Below, piece by piece: positions 28,181-36,365 of a DNA stretch of 64,000 nt. Below the pieces are notes generated by a model. It did no database searches, was not told the origin of the DNA, and saw only the letters and a list, made by a program, of their open reading frames with translations. Position numbers and translations under genes: made by a program. Every line of letters begins with the position of its first letter. Position 1 is the stretch's first letter. The stretch covers positions 1,612,001-1,676,000 of the forward strand of contig NZ_BLAV01000001.1 of NCBI RefSeq assembly GCF_009617875.1. The letters run 5' to 3'. The stretch is from Prolixibacter sp. NT017 (GTDB lineage Bacteria > Bacteroidota > Bacteroidia > Bacteroidales > Prolixibacteraceae).

Positions 28181-29329
28181 TTAAAAGTAGTAACCAATGT
28201 TGATGTTAAACCATGAGTGCCACTCGTTGTCAGAACCCCGACCAAGTCCGTGTCCCCATGGGCCAAACCAGTCCTGGTTTTTACCTGATGCGTAATCAAC
28301 GTAGGTGTACAATCCTGCTTTCGTCGAAATCAATGATCCAACTACGTTCATCTGGGTATCAAGGAAACCATCAACATTTTTATTCATGTAGTTATAATCT
28401 TCGTAGAACTGAATGCTGGTAAACGGTCCCCAGTTCATCGGAATCGTATACGCAACACCGGCCGTGTAAACCTGGCCTTCTTTGGCAACCTGGTATGTGT
28501 AGTTGTATGCGGCCATGGTCACCGTGTTCGTGTTTGCATCTGAATTATACGCGTAAGTAAGTGCTTCCAGTTTCACATTTAGCTGCTGTTTCGGAAGGAA
28601 ATTTCCGTCGAAGTGAGCGGCAAAGGCGTAGTGGTCTCCGTTACCTTTGGTTACATGGTTGAATAACCGACCGTATTCAGCCGAAACACCTACTTCGCTG
28701 TGACCAAATTTACGGGCAATCCGGCCGTTCCATTGACCACGTTCTTCATCGTCGCCGGCTACATCGTAAGAGTAACGGGCAGGGTCAACACCGTAACCGC
28801 TTGAACCATCGGAAAAGGTATTCCAGGTTTTTCCGCCTTCTGCATTTTTATAGAAGGCCATCATAAAGTCCCAGTCGTCGGTTGAGTGAACCAGTTTGAT
28901 ACCGGTATCATAGTCATCTTCCAGACCTATATAGTAAGGCAGGTTAAAGAACCATGAGTGACTGGCGTAAGGCAAATCGCCAAAAGGTACCTGGTTGACA
29001 CCCACCTGGAGTTGAGTGTTCTTAGAGAAATCGTATCCAACAAAACCTTGTTTCAACATTCCACCGCCGAAGTCTGACGGATAGAAGCGGTACTCTGCAT
29101 TCAGGAATAATTTGCCATAACGTGCTTTGGCGTTGATTCTGAACATGTCGAGCACCCAGTCACCACCGACATCGGTGTTGGCCTTGTCCCAGGATTTGTA
29201 GCGGTAGTTGAAACGGAGTGCTCCGCCAATCTGTACGCTTTTTTCTTTTTTTTCGTTTTGAGAGAATAGGGGGGTAATTAAAAACAATAGTAATCCGGTA
29301 ATTAAAATTTTCCTTTTACTAATAACCAT
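28181..29329 (-). CDS. Outer-membrane beta-barrel porin, first gene of the betaine operon
   Basis: This 382-residue protein has a signal peptide (about 1-23, ITGLLLFLITPLFSQ) and alternating aromatic/polar strands throughout, such as ALRFNYRYKSWD, RINAKARYGKLFLNAEYRFYP and TQLQVGVNQVPFGDLPY. It ends in NIGYYF, the C-terminal Phe signal for the barrel-assembly machinery. It resembles OprO/OprP-like porins of Bacteroidota. Its place at the head of the ABC operon, 10 bp before the ATPase gene and behind a strong promoter, suggests it admits the same solute through the outer membrane. That is inferred, not shown. Confidence 0.8.
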   Translation of the reverse strand: MVISKRKILITGLLLFLITPLFSQNEKKEKSVQIGGALRFNYRYKSWDKANTDVGGDWVLDMFRINAKARYGKLFLNAEYRFYPSDFGGGMLKQGFVGYDFSKNTQLQVGVNQVPFGDLPYASHSWFFNLPYYIGLEDDYDTGIKLVHSTDDWDFMMAFYKNAEGGKTWNTFSDGSSGYGVDPARYSYDVAGDDEERGQWNGRIARKFGHSEVGVSAEYGRLFNHVTKGNGDHYAFAAHFDGNFLPKQQLNVKLEALTYAYNSDANTNTVTMAAYNYTYQVAKEGQVYTAGVAYTIPMNWGPFTSIQFYEDYNYMNKNVDGFLDTQMNVVGSLISTKAGLYTYVDYASGKNQDWFGPWGHGLGRGSDNEWHSWFNINIGYYF

Positions 29330-29678
29330 AATTTAATTGTTTGATTTAAAATGATGTCTTCAAATTTTAAGGCATCAGCTTCAGCTAAGAACTACTGAAG
29401 TGTTAGATATGTTCTGTGCGACAAAAGTATTCCTTTTGGGGGGGATTAACAAATATTAGTCTGAATTAACGATTGTTTAGGATTCTGTTTTTGGTTTTAA
29501 ATAGCTGAAAGTCAGTGTGGGCGTGTGGTTTTTGCTTGAGGGGGCCAAAATGTCTGGGATTCAGGCTGCAAATTAGGTTCTGCAGAACATATATAAAATT
29601 TCTGTTAAGTCTTTGACTCAATTTTGACAATTGAGTAGGTTGTAAATTGTAAACAGTTAGTTCGAAGAGGAATTGTCG
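29330..29678. other. Intergenic region upstream of the porin operon
   Basis: No gene. It holds the strong promoter described separately, a run of seven G just upstream of its -7 box, and the downstream end of the MarR unit. No clear terminator for marR was found. Confidence 0.5.
29422..29453 (-). promoter_or_regulatory. Promoter of the porin/betaine-importer operon
   Basis: On the minus strand TTTG, a 20-bp spacer and TACTTTTG match the Bacteroidota consensus exactly. The predicted leader is about 90 nt. The spacer contains a C7 run. Confidence 0.75.
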
Positions 29679-30161
29679 TCAGAAATCGCGTACATTTTCC
29701 TCGCCACCGGTGAGGACAGGGGAGGCGTCGATGTCTTCGATTTCAAGCATATCGATGAGGGTGTCGAGGGCACCGTTGATTTTATTGATTTCCTCGTCGG
29801 AAAGATTGCGCAACTTTACATCCAGTCTTTTCTGCATCAGGTCGGGTGTGTGTGTCAATATCCGCTCGCCGCTGGAAGTCAGTGCTATGTTGGTGACCCG
29901 CTTATCGCCTGATTTCGGAAGCCGGGCGACATATCCTTTCTTCTCCAACCGGTTGATGATTCCCGTCATCGTGGATGAGTTCAAACGCATGTGATCGCGA
30001 ATCATGCGTTGTGTTGCCTGGTAGTTCGGAGCTTCCTTCAGGTATTCGAGGCATAGCAGTTGGGGGATACTCACGCCATACTCTTTCTGTACTTTCTTCG
30101 ATTCCAGGTTAATGGAGCGAACAATCCTTCTGATTTTAATAATGACGGGTGTGAAATCCAT
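29679..30161 (-). CDS. MarR-family transcriptional regulator
   Basis: This 160-residue protein has the MarR winged helix: ISIPQLL-type helices (GVSIPQLLCLEYLKEAPNYQ), recognition helix MRLNSSTMTGIINRLEKKGYV and the wing LPKSGDKRVTNIALTSSG. A helical dimerisation tail follows. It lies directly upstream of the porin/ABC operon on the same strand. In other bacteria MarR-type proteins (OpcR, GbsR and similar) control betaine genes, so local control is possible, but the 350-bp gap and the absence of a visible operator leave this open. Confidence 0.88.
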   Translation of the reverse strand: MDFTPVIIKIRRIVRSINLESKKVQKEYGVSIPQLLCLEYLKEAPNYQATQRMIRDHMRLNSSTMTGIINRLEKKGYVARLPKSGDKRVTNIALTSSGERILTHTPDLMQKRLDVKLRNLSDEEINKINGALDTLIDMLEIEDIDASPVLTGGEENVRDF

Positions 30162-30258
30162 AATTCGAAATGAGTCATTTTCACCTCAAAATTGCAAACT
30201 TTTCGCGAAAACTCTACATCTTCCGTCAGGCTTTTCCCTCATTTGGCTGCGACGGGAC

Positions 30259-30293
30259 AAAAAATACTCCCGTCGCAAACCGACGGGAGTATT
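30259..30293 (-). terminator. Rho-independent terminator of the DUF5686-like gene
   Basis: A perfect 13-bp stem AATACTCCCGTCG / CGACGGGAGTATT with a 5-nt loop is followed on the minus strand by TTTTTTG, about 60 bp past the stop codon. Confidence 0.9.
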
Positions 30294-30352
30294 ACTGGAA
30301 TCGAATAACAGGAATTAAGTAGTTAATTGTTTGTTAAGCTTACTGTTTGATA

Positions 30353-31654
30353 TTAATTCCTTCTCAGTTTTCGCTGTATTTTTCTGATGGCCTGATCGAT
30401 GGATTTTTCCGGCTCGATGACGTTGTACTTACCCCAGAATTCAGGGTCGGAGAAACCTGATACAGCGTCGCTCATGATGACATTCATCTTCATTCGATCG
30501 GATGAGCGGAACGGTTTATCCTCAGTTTTCTGCCAATCGGTAACGGCCATCTCGATAGTCGATACATAGTGGGAGTTGAAAAGTTTCTTGTCCCAATTGA
30601 TTTTAAACGTTACCTGGCCGCGGGAATATCCGAAGTACCATTTGCCGTTCTTTTCACGATAGTTGACCATGTACGCTGCTTCGGTTGGGTATACTCTTGC
30701 CCCGATTGGTTTTCTCTTGATGAGAATGTCTGCAGCTTTCAGTTCGTCGGATGTATCCATATTGAACGTGGCGCTGGTGATGGCAAGTGATTCGGTATCG
30801 ATGAATAATTTGCCGTAGAAGAGCGCGTCGATGGCACCGGGCCTGGGTTTAAATTCGAGAACGTAAACCAGTTTTTCGTCGATACGCGTTACGCTTGCCA
30901 GGTTGAACTCATAGTTTCCAATCATGTCATCGGTGAAGATGATGTAAGGATTTTTCATGATGTCCATCAACAGGTTGGTGTACGGACCTCCCTGGAGTTT
31001 GAATACCAGTGTATCCAGTTTCGAGTAATCGGTGCTTTTCCGACCTTTGAATAACCTGACTTTGTCGGCTCTGGCCGAAGAATAAGGCTGTTTGTAGACA
31101 TCAACTACGGCTTCGGCAAGCGATACATAACTCCATCCTTTTTTTATGGTTTCACGATAGAAAGCCGTCATTTCCAAAGGTTCTTCAACATAGTTGTCCT
31201 TTTTCTTGTACATGACAGTCCGAATGAGCAGGTCGGGATCTGTCGGGAAGACCTTGATTTCGCTAAGCGAAACGGCTAAAACATCGAGTTCGATTTTGTT
31301 CCGTTCGGGTTTCAGACTGGAAACAGGAACCTGTTTGTTTTTATAACCAATGTAGGAAATGGTAATGTTTTTATCCAATTGGTCTTCAGGTACCTTCAGA
31401 ATGAATTCACCATCGGAGTTACTCACTGTTGCGATGTTGGTTCCATCAATGGCGAGTGTGGCAAATACCAGCGGATCTCCCGATTCGCTATCGCGAACCT
31501 CACCTTTGAAGGTCTTGTAGTTTTGATTGTCTTCCGGCTGGCTGCGGGGATACGAGTCGGCTGCTGTGGCTGCTCCCGAAATGAAAACGAAGAGAAGTAA
31601 GGTAACCCATACCTTCATGTTTTCGAAACTGATGATTGACTGTTTTGTTTTCAT
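30353..31654 (-). CDS. DUF5686-like protein with carboxypeptidase regulatory-like domain
   Basis: This 433-residue protein has an N-terminal signal/membrane segment (about 13-32, VWVTLLLFVFISGAATAA). A CarboxypepD_reg-like beta-sandwich follows (about 47-125: FKGEVRDSESGDPLVFATLAI, ISYIGYKNKQVPV). The rest (DPDLLIRTVMYKKKDNYVEEPLEMTAFYRETIKKG ... YVLEFKPRPGAIDALFYGKLFIDTE) has the start of the DUF5686 family without its barrel. It is probably periplasmic or outer-membrane associated; its function is unknown. It is a single gene with its own terminator. Confidence 0.75.
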   Translation of the reverse strand: MKTKQSIISFENMKVWVTLLLFVFISGAATAADSYPRSQPEDNQNYKTFKGEVRDSESGDPLVFATLAIDGTNIATVSNSDGEFILKVPEDQLDKNITISYIGYKNKQVPVSSLKPERNKIELDVLAVSLSEIKVFPTDPDLLIRTVMYKKKDNYVEEPLEMTAFYRETIKKGWSYVSLAEAVVDVYKQPYSSARADKVRLFKGRKSTDYSKLDTLVFKLQGGPYTNLLMDIMKNPYIIFTDDMIGNYEFNLASVTRIDEKLVYVLEFKPRPGAIDALFYGKLFIDTESLAITSATFNMDTSDELKAADILIKRKPIGARVYPTEAAYMVNYREKNGKWYFGYSRGQVTFKINWDKKLFNSHYVSTIEMAVTDWQKTEDKPFRSSDRMKMNVIMSDAVSGFSDPEFWGKYNVIEPEKSIDQAIRKIQRKLRRN

Positions 31655-31840
31655 GGCTTAAGTTATTTAGCGTTTCTTGCTTTGTGCTTTCTACTCTAAA
31701 GACAAACCGACTTGAAAATGCCCTTAATCATTTTGTCATTTTTTTTACCATCAGGTTATTTTTCTTATCGCTGAATATTTGCGAAGTATAGATATTGGCT
31801 TAAAATGATATATGGCGAAGTGGTGGGGGCGGGAATAATA

Positions 31841-32155
31841 GTAACTAAATGGCTACAACGAGTAACCAAGTTGCCGGTATCTCTTCCGAAGTGAGCAGAA
31901 CGAGTAACTAAGTTGCCGGTATTGTTTCCGAAGTGAGCAGAACGAGTAACTAAGTTGCCGGTATTGTTTCCGAAGTGGGGAGAATGAGTAACTAAGTTGC
32001 TGGTATTGTTTCCGAAGTGAGCAGAATGAGTAATTAAGTTGCCGGTATTGTTTCCGAAGTGGACAGAATGAGTAACTAAGTTGCCGGTATCTGTTTCTAA
32101 GTTGTTTGAATAAATAACCATGTTGGTCATATTTCTTACCAGGAAGACAACATGA
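31841..32155. repeat. Tandem array, 42-bp unit made of two 21-bp halves
   Basis: Fifteen consecutive 21-bp units without any insertion or deletion. Two versions alternate in the centre: A, beginning GTAACTAAGTTGCCGG, and B, beginning TTTCCGAAGTGAGCAG. This gives about five near-identical 42-bp repeats (31862-32092) flanked by degenerate units. A and B are themselves alike (C-x-A-A-G-T at positions 5-10), so the array probably grew from one 21-bp ancestor. Translated on the minus strand it gives the 14-residue repeat NNTGNLVTRSAHFG. It lies between an operon terminator and the end of the PUL. No spacers, so it is not a CRISPR. Confidence 0.9.
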
Positions 32156-32344
32156 ATTGCGGTCCTGAAGGTACGAGCGCGAAGTAATGGGAATGAGTTG
32201 TTATGCCAACCATAAGCTTTTCTAATTCTTCCCGGTAGGCTATTAAATAACGAATAGGGCTTACGTCGGGCAGTCAATAGGAGTTGCTCACCGCCGGGCT
32301 TCCACTGCAAGGTTTGCAATCTGTTCTGCGGGACCGGTTTTCAG

Positions 32345-32377
32345 AAAAAAAGGGGAGAATAACCGAATATTCTCCCC
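32345..32377 (-). terminator. Rho-independent terminator at the end of the PUL
   Basis: GGGGAGAATA / TATTCTCCCC (10-bp stem, 6-nt loop) is followed by seven T on the minus strand, about 30 bp past the last glycosidase stop. Confidence 0.9.
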
Positions 32378-32406
32378 CTGCTTTGTATATTGAATACAGT
32401 AATAAT

Positions 32407-34572
32407 TTACAAAGTCACTGTTCCGGTTTGGCGAATATCGCGGGAAGAACTTCCCACGAGAATATCGAATTTGCCGGGCTCCAGTACCCATTGGTGTTTC
32501 TGGTCGTTGTAGTATTCGAAGGCGCTTGACGGAAGTGTCAGCTCCACTTCTTTTGATTCGCCGGGTTTCAGAAATACTTTGCTGAAGGCTTTCAATTCCT
32601 TTTCAGGACGCTTCAGTTCTGACTTTTCCTGGTGAACGTAAACCTCCACTACTTCGCCACCTGCCATATCGCCGGTGTTGGTCAGCTTAACTTTAACAGT
32701 TGCCTGTTTGTCACCCGGCGTAACCTGCAAACTGTCGTATTTGAAAGTAGTATACGAAAGCCCGTGTCCGAAGCAGAATTCGGGGGCCACATTGTACGAA
32801 TCGTAGTAGCGATAGCCAACATAGATACCTTCTTTGTATACTTCTTTTCCGTCTTTACCGGGATAGTCGCCCATCTTTTCAGCAGGAACATCGGCCAGCT
32901 TTTTCGGGAAGGTTACCGGCAGTTTTCCGGAAGGATTCACCTTACCGAAAATGATTTCGGCGAGGGCTTTTCCGCCTTCCATTCCTGGGTACCAGGCTTC
33001 GAGGATGCCTTTGGCGTTGCCTACCCAGCTGGTCATATCCATCGGGCCACCGCCCATCATCACGATAATGGTATTGGGATTGGCTTTCAGAACAGCCTGA
33101 ATTAATTCGTTCTGACCGAACGGAAGTTGCATGTTCGGTTTGTCGATTCCTTCCGAATCGAAGGCGTTGTCAGACCACTGACCGCCGTAGCCGTGAATCC
33201 AGCCGCCAACCAAAATCGTTGCATCAGCTGATTTGGCTGCTTTTACTGCCTGGGCAATCAATTTCGGATCGGCTTTTTCGCCGCGGGCTACTTTGTAACC
33301 TTCGGCGTAGTTGACTTTCACTTTGTCGCCTAAATATTGCTGAATTCCCTGTAAAGGTGTAATTTCAAACGGAGGCCTTACCTGTGAGCTTCCTCCTCCC
33401 ATGGCATTTTTGCGATCGGCATTGGCACCGATGACAGCAACACTCTTTAAACCATCTTCCTTCAGTGGAAGTACGTGATCCTGGTTTTTCAGCAATACAA
33501 TGCCTTCTTCAGCAACCTTCAAAGCAACCGCCTGATGTTCGGGAGTATTTCTCTCGCCTTTTTTGCGGCCACCGCCCATTACATGGGTTTCGTACATCAC
33601 GCGCAAAATGCGGTGTACTTTGTCGTTGACAACGGATTCGGGAACTTTTCCACTTTTCACCAGTCCGATAACGGTATCACCCATGAAGAATTTCCCGTAA
33701 TCGGGTGTTTTTTGCGTCAGGTCGGTACCCATTTCCAGGTCGGTTCCGTTCATTAATGCATCCATGGTATTGTGAACAGCACCCCAGTCACTCATCACAA
33801 CTCCTTTGAACCCGAATTCACCTTTCAGAATATCTTTCACCAGGTATTTATTTTCGGTACAGAATTGTCCGCGGAACTTATTGTAAGCGCCCATCAGGGT
33901 GTACACGTTGCCTTCTTCAACCGCTGCTTTAAAGGCCGGAAGATAGATTTCGCGAAGGGCACGTTCACTCATCTCTACGTCGATGGTGTTGCGTTCGGTT
34001 TCCTGGTTGTTGGCCAGGTAGTGTTTTACGCAGGCAGCTACATCCTGGCTTTGTACCCCTTTAATGTAACCTACAGCCATTTGTCCGGACAGGTACGGGT
34101 CTTCACTCAGGTATTCGAAGTTGCGGCCGTTTAACGGCGTTCGGATGATACAAACTCCGGGGCCCAGAATGTTGTCTTTTCCTCTCGCATTTGCTTCACT
34201 ACCAAGTACGGTTCCGAATTTGTAACCCAGCTCTTTGTTCCAGGTAGAAGCCAGGGTTATGCCGGTAGGAAGATAGGTTGATGAATCTTTACCGTTGTTC
34301 AGTAATGTCCATCCGCGGCCATGTTCGGGGCGTACCCCGTGCGGGCCGTCTGACATCACCCATTCGGGAATACCCAGGCGGGGAACCCCGGCAGAAGTAA
34401 ACGACGAGTTCGCATGGATCATTCCTACTTTCTCCTTCAAAGTCATTTGACTAATCAGGGAGTCAATTTTTTTCTCGTAAGCGGGTGCATTGTTTTTCTT
34501 GGGTTGTGAGCAGGATAGCACACCCAAAATCAACACACTCAGCACAGGAAGTGCAATCGATTTTCGTTTCAT
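32407..34572 (-). CDS. GH3 beta-glucosidase-type lipoprotein
   Basis: This protein of about 721 residues is a family GH3 enzyme with a lipoprotein signal (SVLILGVLSCSQ). The N-terminal TIM-barrel has SDGPHGVRPE, LGPGVCIIRTPLNGRNFEYLSEDP and the nucleophile motif GVVMSDWGAVH (Asp in SDW). The alpha/beta sandwich has VLLKNQDHVLPL, and a fibronectin-III-like end has GHGLSYTTFKYDSLQ. It releases beta-linked terminal glucose or a similar sugar from oligosaccharides. The start at MKRKSIALPV, nine codons into the longest frame, gives the proper signal peptide. It is the last gene of the PUL. Confidence 0.93.
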   Translation of the reverse strand: MKRKSIALPVLSVLILGVLSCSQPKKNNAPAYEKKIDSLISQMTLKEKVGMIHANSSFTSAGVPRLGIPEWVMSDGPHGVRPEHGRGWTLLNNGKDSSTYLPTGITLASTWNKELGYKFGTVLGSEANARGKDNILGPGVCIIRTPLNGRNFEYLSEDPYLSGQMAVGYIKGVQSQDVAACVKHYLANNQETERNTIDVEMSERALREIYLPAFKAAVEEGNVYTLMGAYNKFRGQFCTENKYLVKDILKGEFGFKGVVMSDWGAVHNTMDALMNGTDLEMGTDLTQKTPDYGKFFMGDTVIGLVKSGKVPESVVNDKVHRILRVMYETHVMGGGRKKGERNTPEHQAVALKVAEEGIVLLKNQDHVLPLKEDGLKSVAVIGANADRKNAMGGGSSQVRPPFEITPLQGIQQYLGDKVKVNYAEGYKVARGEKADPKLIAQAVKAAKSADATILVGGWIHGYGGQWSDNAFDSEGIDKPNMQLPFGQNELIQAVLKANPNTIIVMMGGGPMDMTSWVGNAKGILEAWYPGMEGGKALAEIIFGKVNPSGKLPVTFPKKLADVPAEKMGDYPGKDGKEVYKEGIYVGYRYYDSYNVAPEFCFGHGLSYTTFKYDSLQVTPGDKQATVKVKLTNTGDMAGGEVVEVYVHQEKSELKRPEKELKAFSKVFLKPGESKEVELTLPSSAFEYYNDQKHQWVLEPGKFDILVGSSSRDIRQTGTVTL

Positions 34573-34750
34573 GTATAAATCTGTTGTTTTAGTGGTCACA
34601 TTTAAAATCTATTGTGGGTAAGGTAATTGTGTACTTAACGGGGACTGAAAGAATTCTTTCATCTTGGCTCGGTTTATTGTCAATATTACAAAATAACCTA
34701 ATGCATTCGAAATCGCTTTGGTGTTAATAAATGTGAAATTCAACTTACTG

Positions 34751-34767
34751 GTCACATTATTTGTGAC
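34751..34767. promoter_or_regulatory. Perfect inverted repeat GTCACA-N5-TGTGAC
   Basis: This 17-bp palindrome touches the stop codon of the upstream GH29 gene and lies about 180 bp before the GH3 start. Part of it, TGGTCACATT, recurs at 34593-34602, nearer the GH3 start. A regulator site or a small transcript end are both possible. Confidence 0.4.
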
Positions 34768-36309
34768 TTACATAATGTGTTTTAATATAGCTTTTCCCGA
34801 TGTTTTGATTTTGAAAACGGTAGCAATGGAATTTGGCATTTGAGCCGGCATGACAATATGAAGGCCGTCTTTTTTCCATTTCCAGTTAGTGGAATCGTTT
34901 TCTCCCGGGACAGAAATGCTTTCAATTTTCAGGTTTCCTCCCATTTTGCTTTTCGCGAAAGCGGTCAGAACCATCTCTTTATTGGCTCCCGGCCAGCCCA
35001 GTACGGTCGCGTAAATAGTGTTGGGACGGGTGGTGTAGCGAACATCTTTTGGCGTATACTCCACTTTTGATTGAAATGCTCCGCCTTTTTTCAATCGTGT
35101 TGGGCCTTCGCCGAAAACAATCCAAGGGCGGGTATTATAAACAGCTTCTCCATATTGATGCAACCAGTTACCGATATCGAGCAATACTTTTTGTTGATTC
35201 TCCGGAATAATGCCATCCGCCCTTGGCGAGATATTCAGCATCATGACGCCGTTTTTGCTAACGATGTCGAGCAGTTCGTGAATGATTTCAGCTGCCGGCT
35301 TTATAGCCAGTCCCTTCACGTAACTCCAGCTGCCGATGCCAACGGTTTCATCGCACATCCAGGTGTAGGGCAGTAGCTTGTTGGGACGACCCCGTTCAAA
35401 ATCTCTTACACTAACCTGATTGGGTAAGTCCTCGTCTTTGTGTGTAATGACTACCTGTTGGTGATTTTTTGCAGCACTTTTCAGGTAATAGTTGATGAAA
35501 TCCTGACGATAACTCTGTGGAATTTTGGTTAGCAAACCGTCGAAATAAATGAGGTCAGGATGATAGTTGCTGATTACCTCTTCCAGTTTTCCCAGCCAGT
35601 TTTTGTCGAACTGGTTGGCAGGAATATTTCCGTACAGCATCCGCAACTCCGGATCCGTCGACGAGGTGAACATGTTTTTGTTGTAAGGGTAGTAGCTGGT
35701 ATCAGATTGTGCTTTGGGATTATTCGCATAAATCTGCAGATTCCGGGCCATGTGAAAGGTCGTGACGAATTTCAGTCCCCGGCCATGAATGGCTTTGCTC
35801 AGCTTGGCCATCACATCCTCGTGCGGCCCCATGTCCTTCACGTTCCACGGATTGATTTTACTGGCCCACATCGAAAAGCCGTCATGATGTTCAGCGACCT
35901 GGCCGGCAAATTTGGCACCTGCCTTTACAAACAGATTGGCCCATTGATCGGGGTTGAAATGTTGCGCTTTGAACATGGGAACAAAATCCTGGTAGCCAAA
36001 TTTATTCAGTGGGCCGTACGTAGCCACCTGGTGCTTGTAAGCGTTCGTCCCTTTAATGTGCATGTTGCGCGCGTACCAATCGTTGGCGTATGCCGGAACG
36101 GAAAGCACTCCCCAGTGGAAATAGATACCGAATTTGGCGTCCTTGAACCATTCGGGAGCCTTTGGGTAATTAGTCGGAATGTGCCATTCTTCCCTTTGTT
36201 GTTTTGTCTTTTTGGCGGCGTGGCTTGTCAAGGGAAGCGTTCCGAGCACAAGTATCAATGGAATAAGTTTTAGTGTCTGAATTCCTTTTGGCTTTCTGAA
36301 TTGAGTCAT
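34768..36309 (-). CDS. GH29 alpha-L-fucosidase
   Basis: This 513-residue protein has a signal peptide (LIPLILVLGTLPLTSHA, about 13-31). The GH29 barrel holds WFKDAKFGIYFHWGVLSVPAY at the start, FAGQVAEHHDGFSMW in the middle, and HPDLIYFDGLL, whose Asp is the expected nucleophile. A C-terminal beta-sandwich (about 380-513) follows. It removes terminal alpha-L-fucose; linkage preference cannot be read from sequence alone. It lies among GH3 genes in the PUL and is read on the same mRNA direction. The motif FDG rather than WFDG occurs in several fucosidase clades. Confidence 0.9.
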   Translation of the reverse strand: MTQFRKPKGIQTLKLIPLILVLGTLPLTSHAAKKTKQQREEWHIPTNYPKAPEWFKDAKFGIYFHWGVLSVPAYANDWYARNMHIKGTNAYKHQVATYGPLNKFGYQDFVPMFKAQHFNPDQWANLFVKAGAKFAGQVAEHHDGFSMWASKINPWNVKDMGPHEDVMAKLSKAIHGRGLKFVTTFHMARNLQIYANNPKAQSDTSYYPYNKNMFTSSTDPELRMLYGNIPANQFDKNWLGKLEEVISNYHPDLIYFDGLLTKIPQSYRQDFINYYLKSAAKNHQQVVITHKDEDLPNQVSVRDFERGRPNKLLPYTWMCDETVGIGSWSYVKGLAIKPAAEIIHELLDIVSKNGVMMLNISPRADGIIPENQQKVLLDIGNWLHQYGEAVYNTRPWIVFGEGPTRLKKGGAFQSKVEYTPKDVRYTTRPNTIYATVLGWPGANKEMVLTAFAKSKMGGNLKIESISVPGENDSTNWKWKKDGLHIVMPAQMPNSIATVFKIKTSGKAILKHIM

Positions 36310-36365
36310 GTTGCGTTCTTTAATCCCAGGTCATCGTCCTCCGACGCCTTTCTCCTCTGTTATGC

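Larger units (their letters stand above)
31655..32406. other. Gene-poor region around the 42-bp minisatellite
   Basis: Between the DUF5686-like gene and the first GH3 stop lies 752 bp with no convincing gene. It holds the tandem array, the GH3 terminator, and about 190 bp (32156-32344) of unique sequence. A minus-strand frame of 184 codons crosses the array, but it translates the repeat itself. Confidence 0.6.

Noticed and set aside
31841-32155. CRISPR array
   Set aside because: Both alternating halves are repeated; neither half is a unique spacer.
31765-32319. A 184-codon minus-strand open frame
   Set aside because: Most of it is translation of the 42-bp array (a unit length divisible by three stays open by itself); no start signal or family feature, so it is listed as a repeat.
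34751-34767. CRP-type binding site
   Set aside because: The half-sites are in the reverse order (GTCACA...TGTGAC instead of TGTGA...TCACA) and the spacer is 5 bp rather than 6.
35560-36273. 237-codon plus-strand ORF
   Set aside because: Antisense shadow of the GH29 gene, whose catalytic motifs are clear on the other strand.
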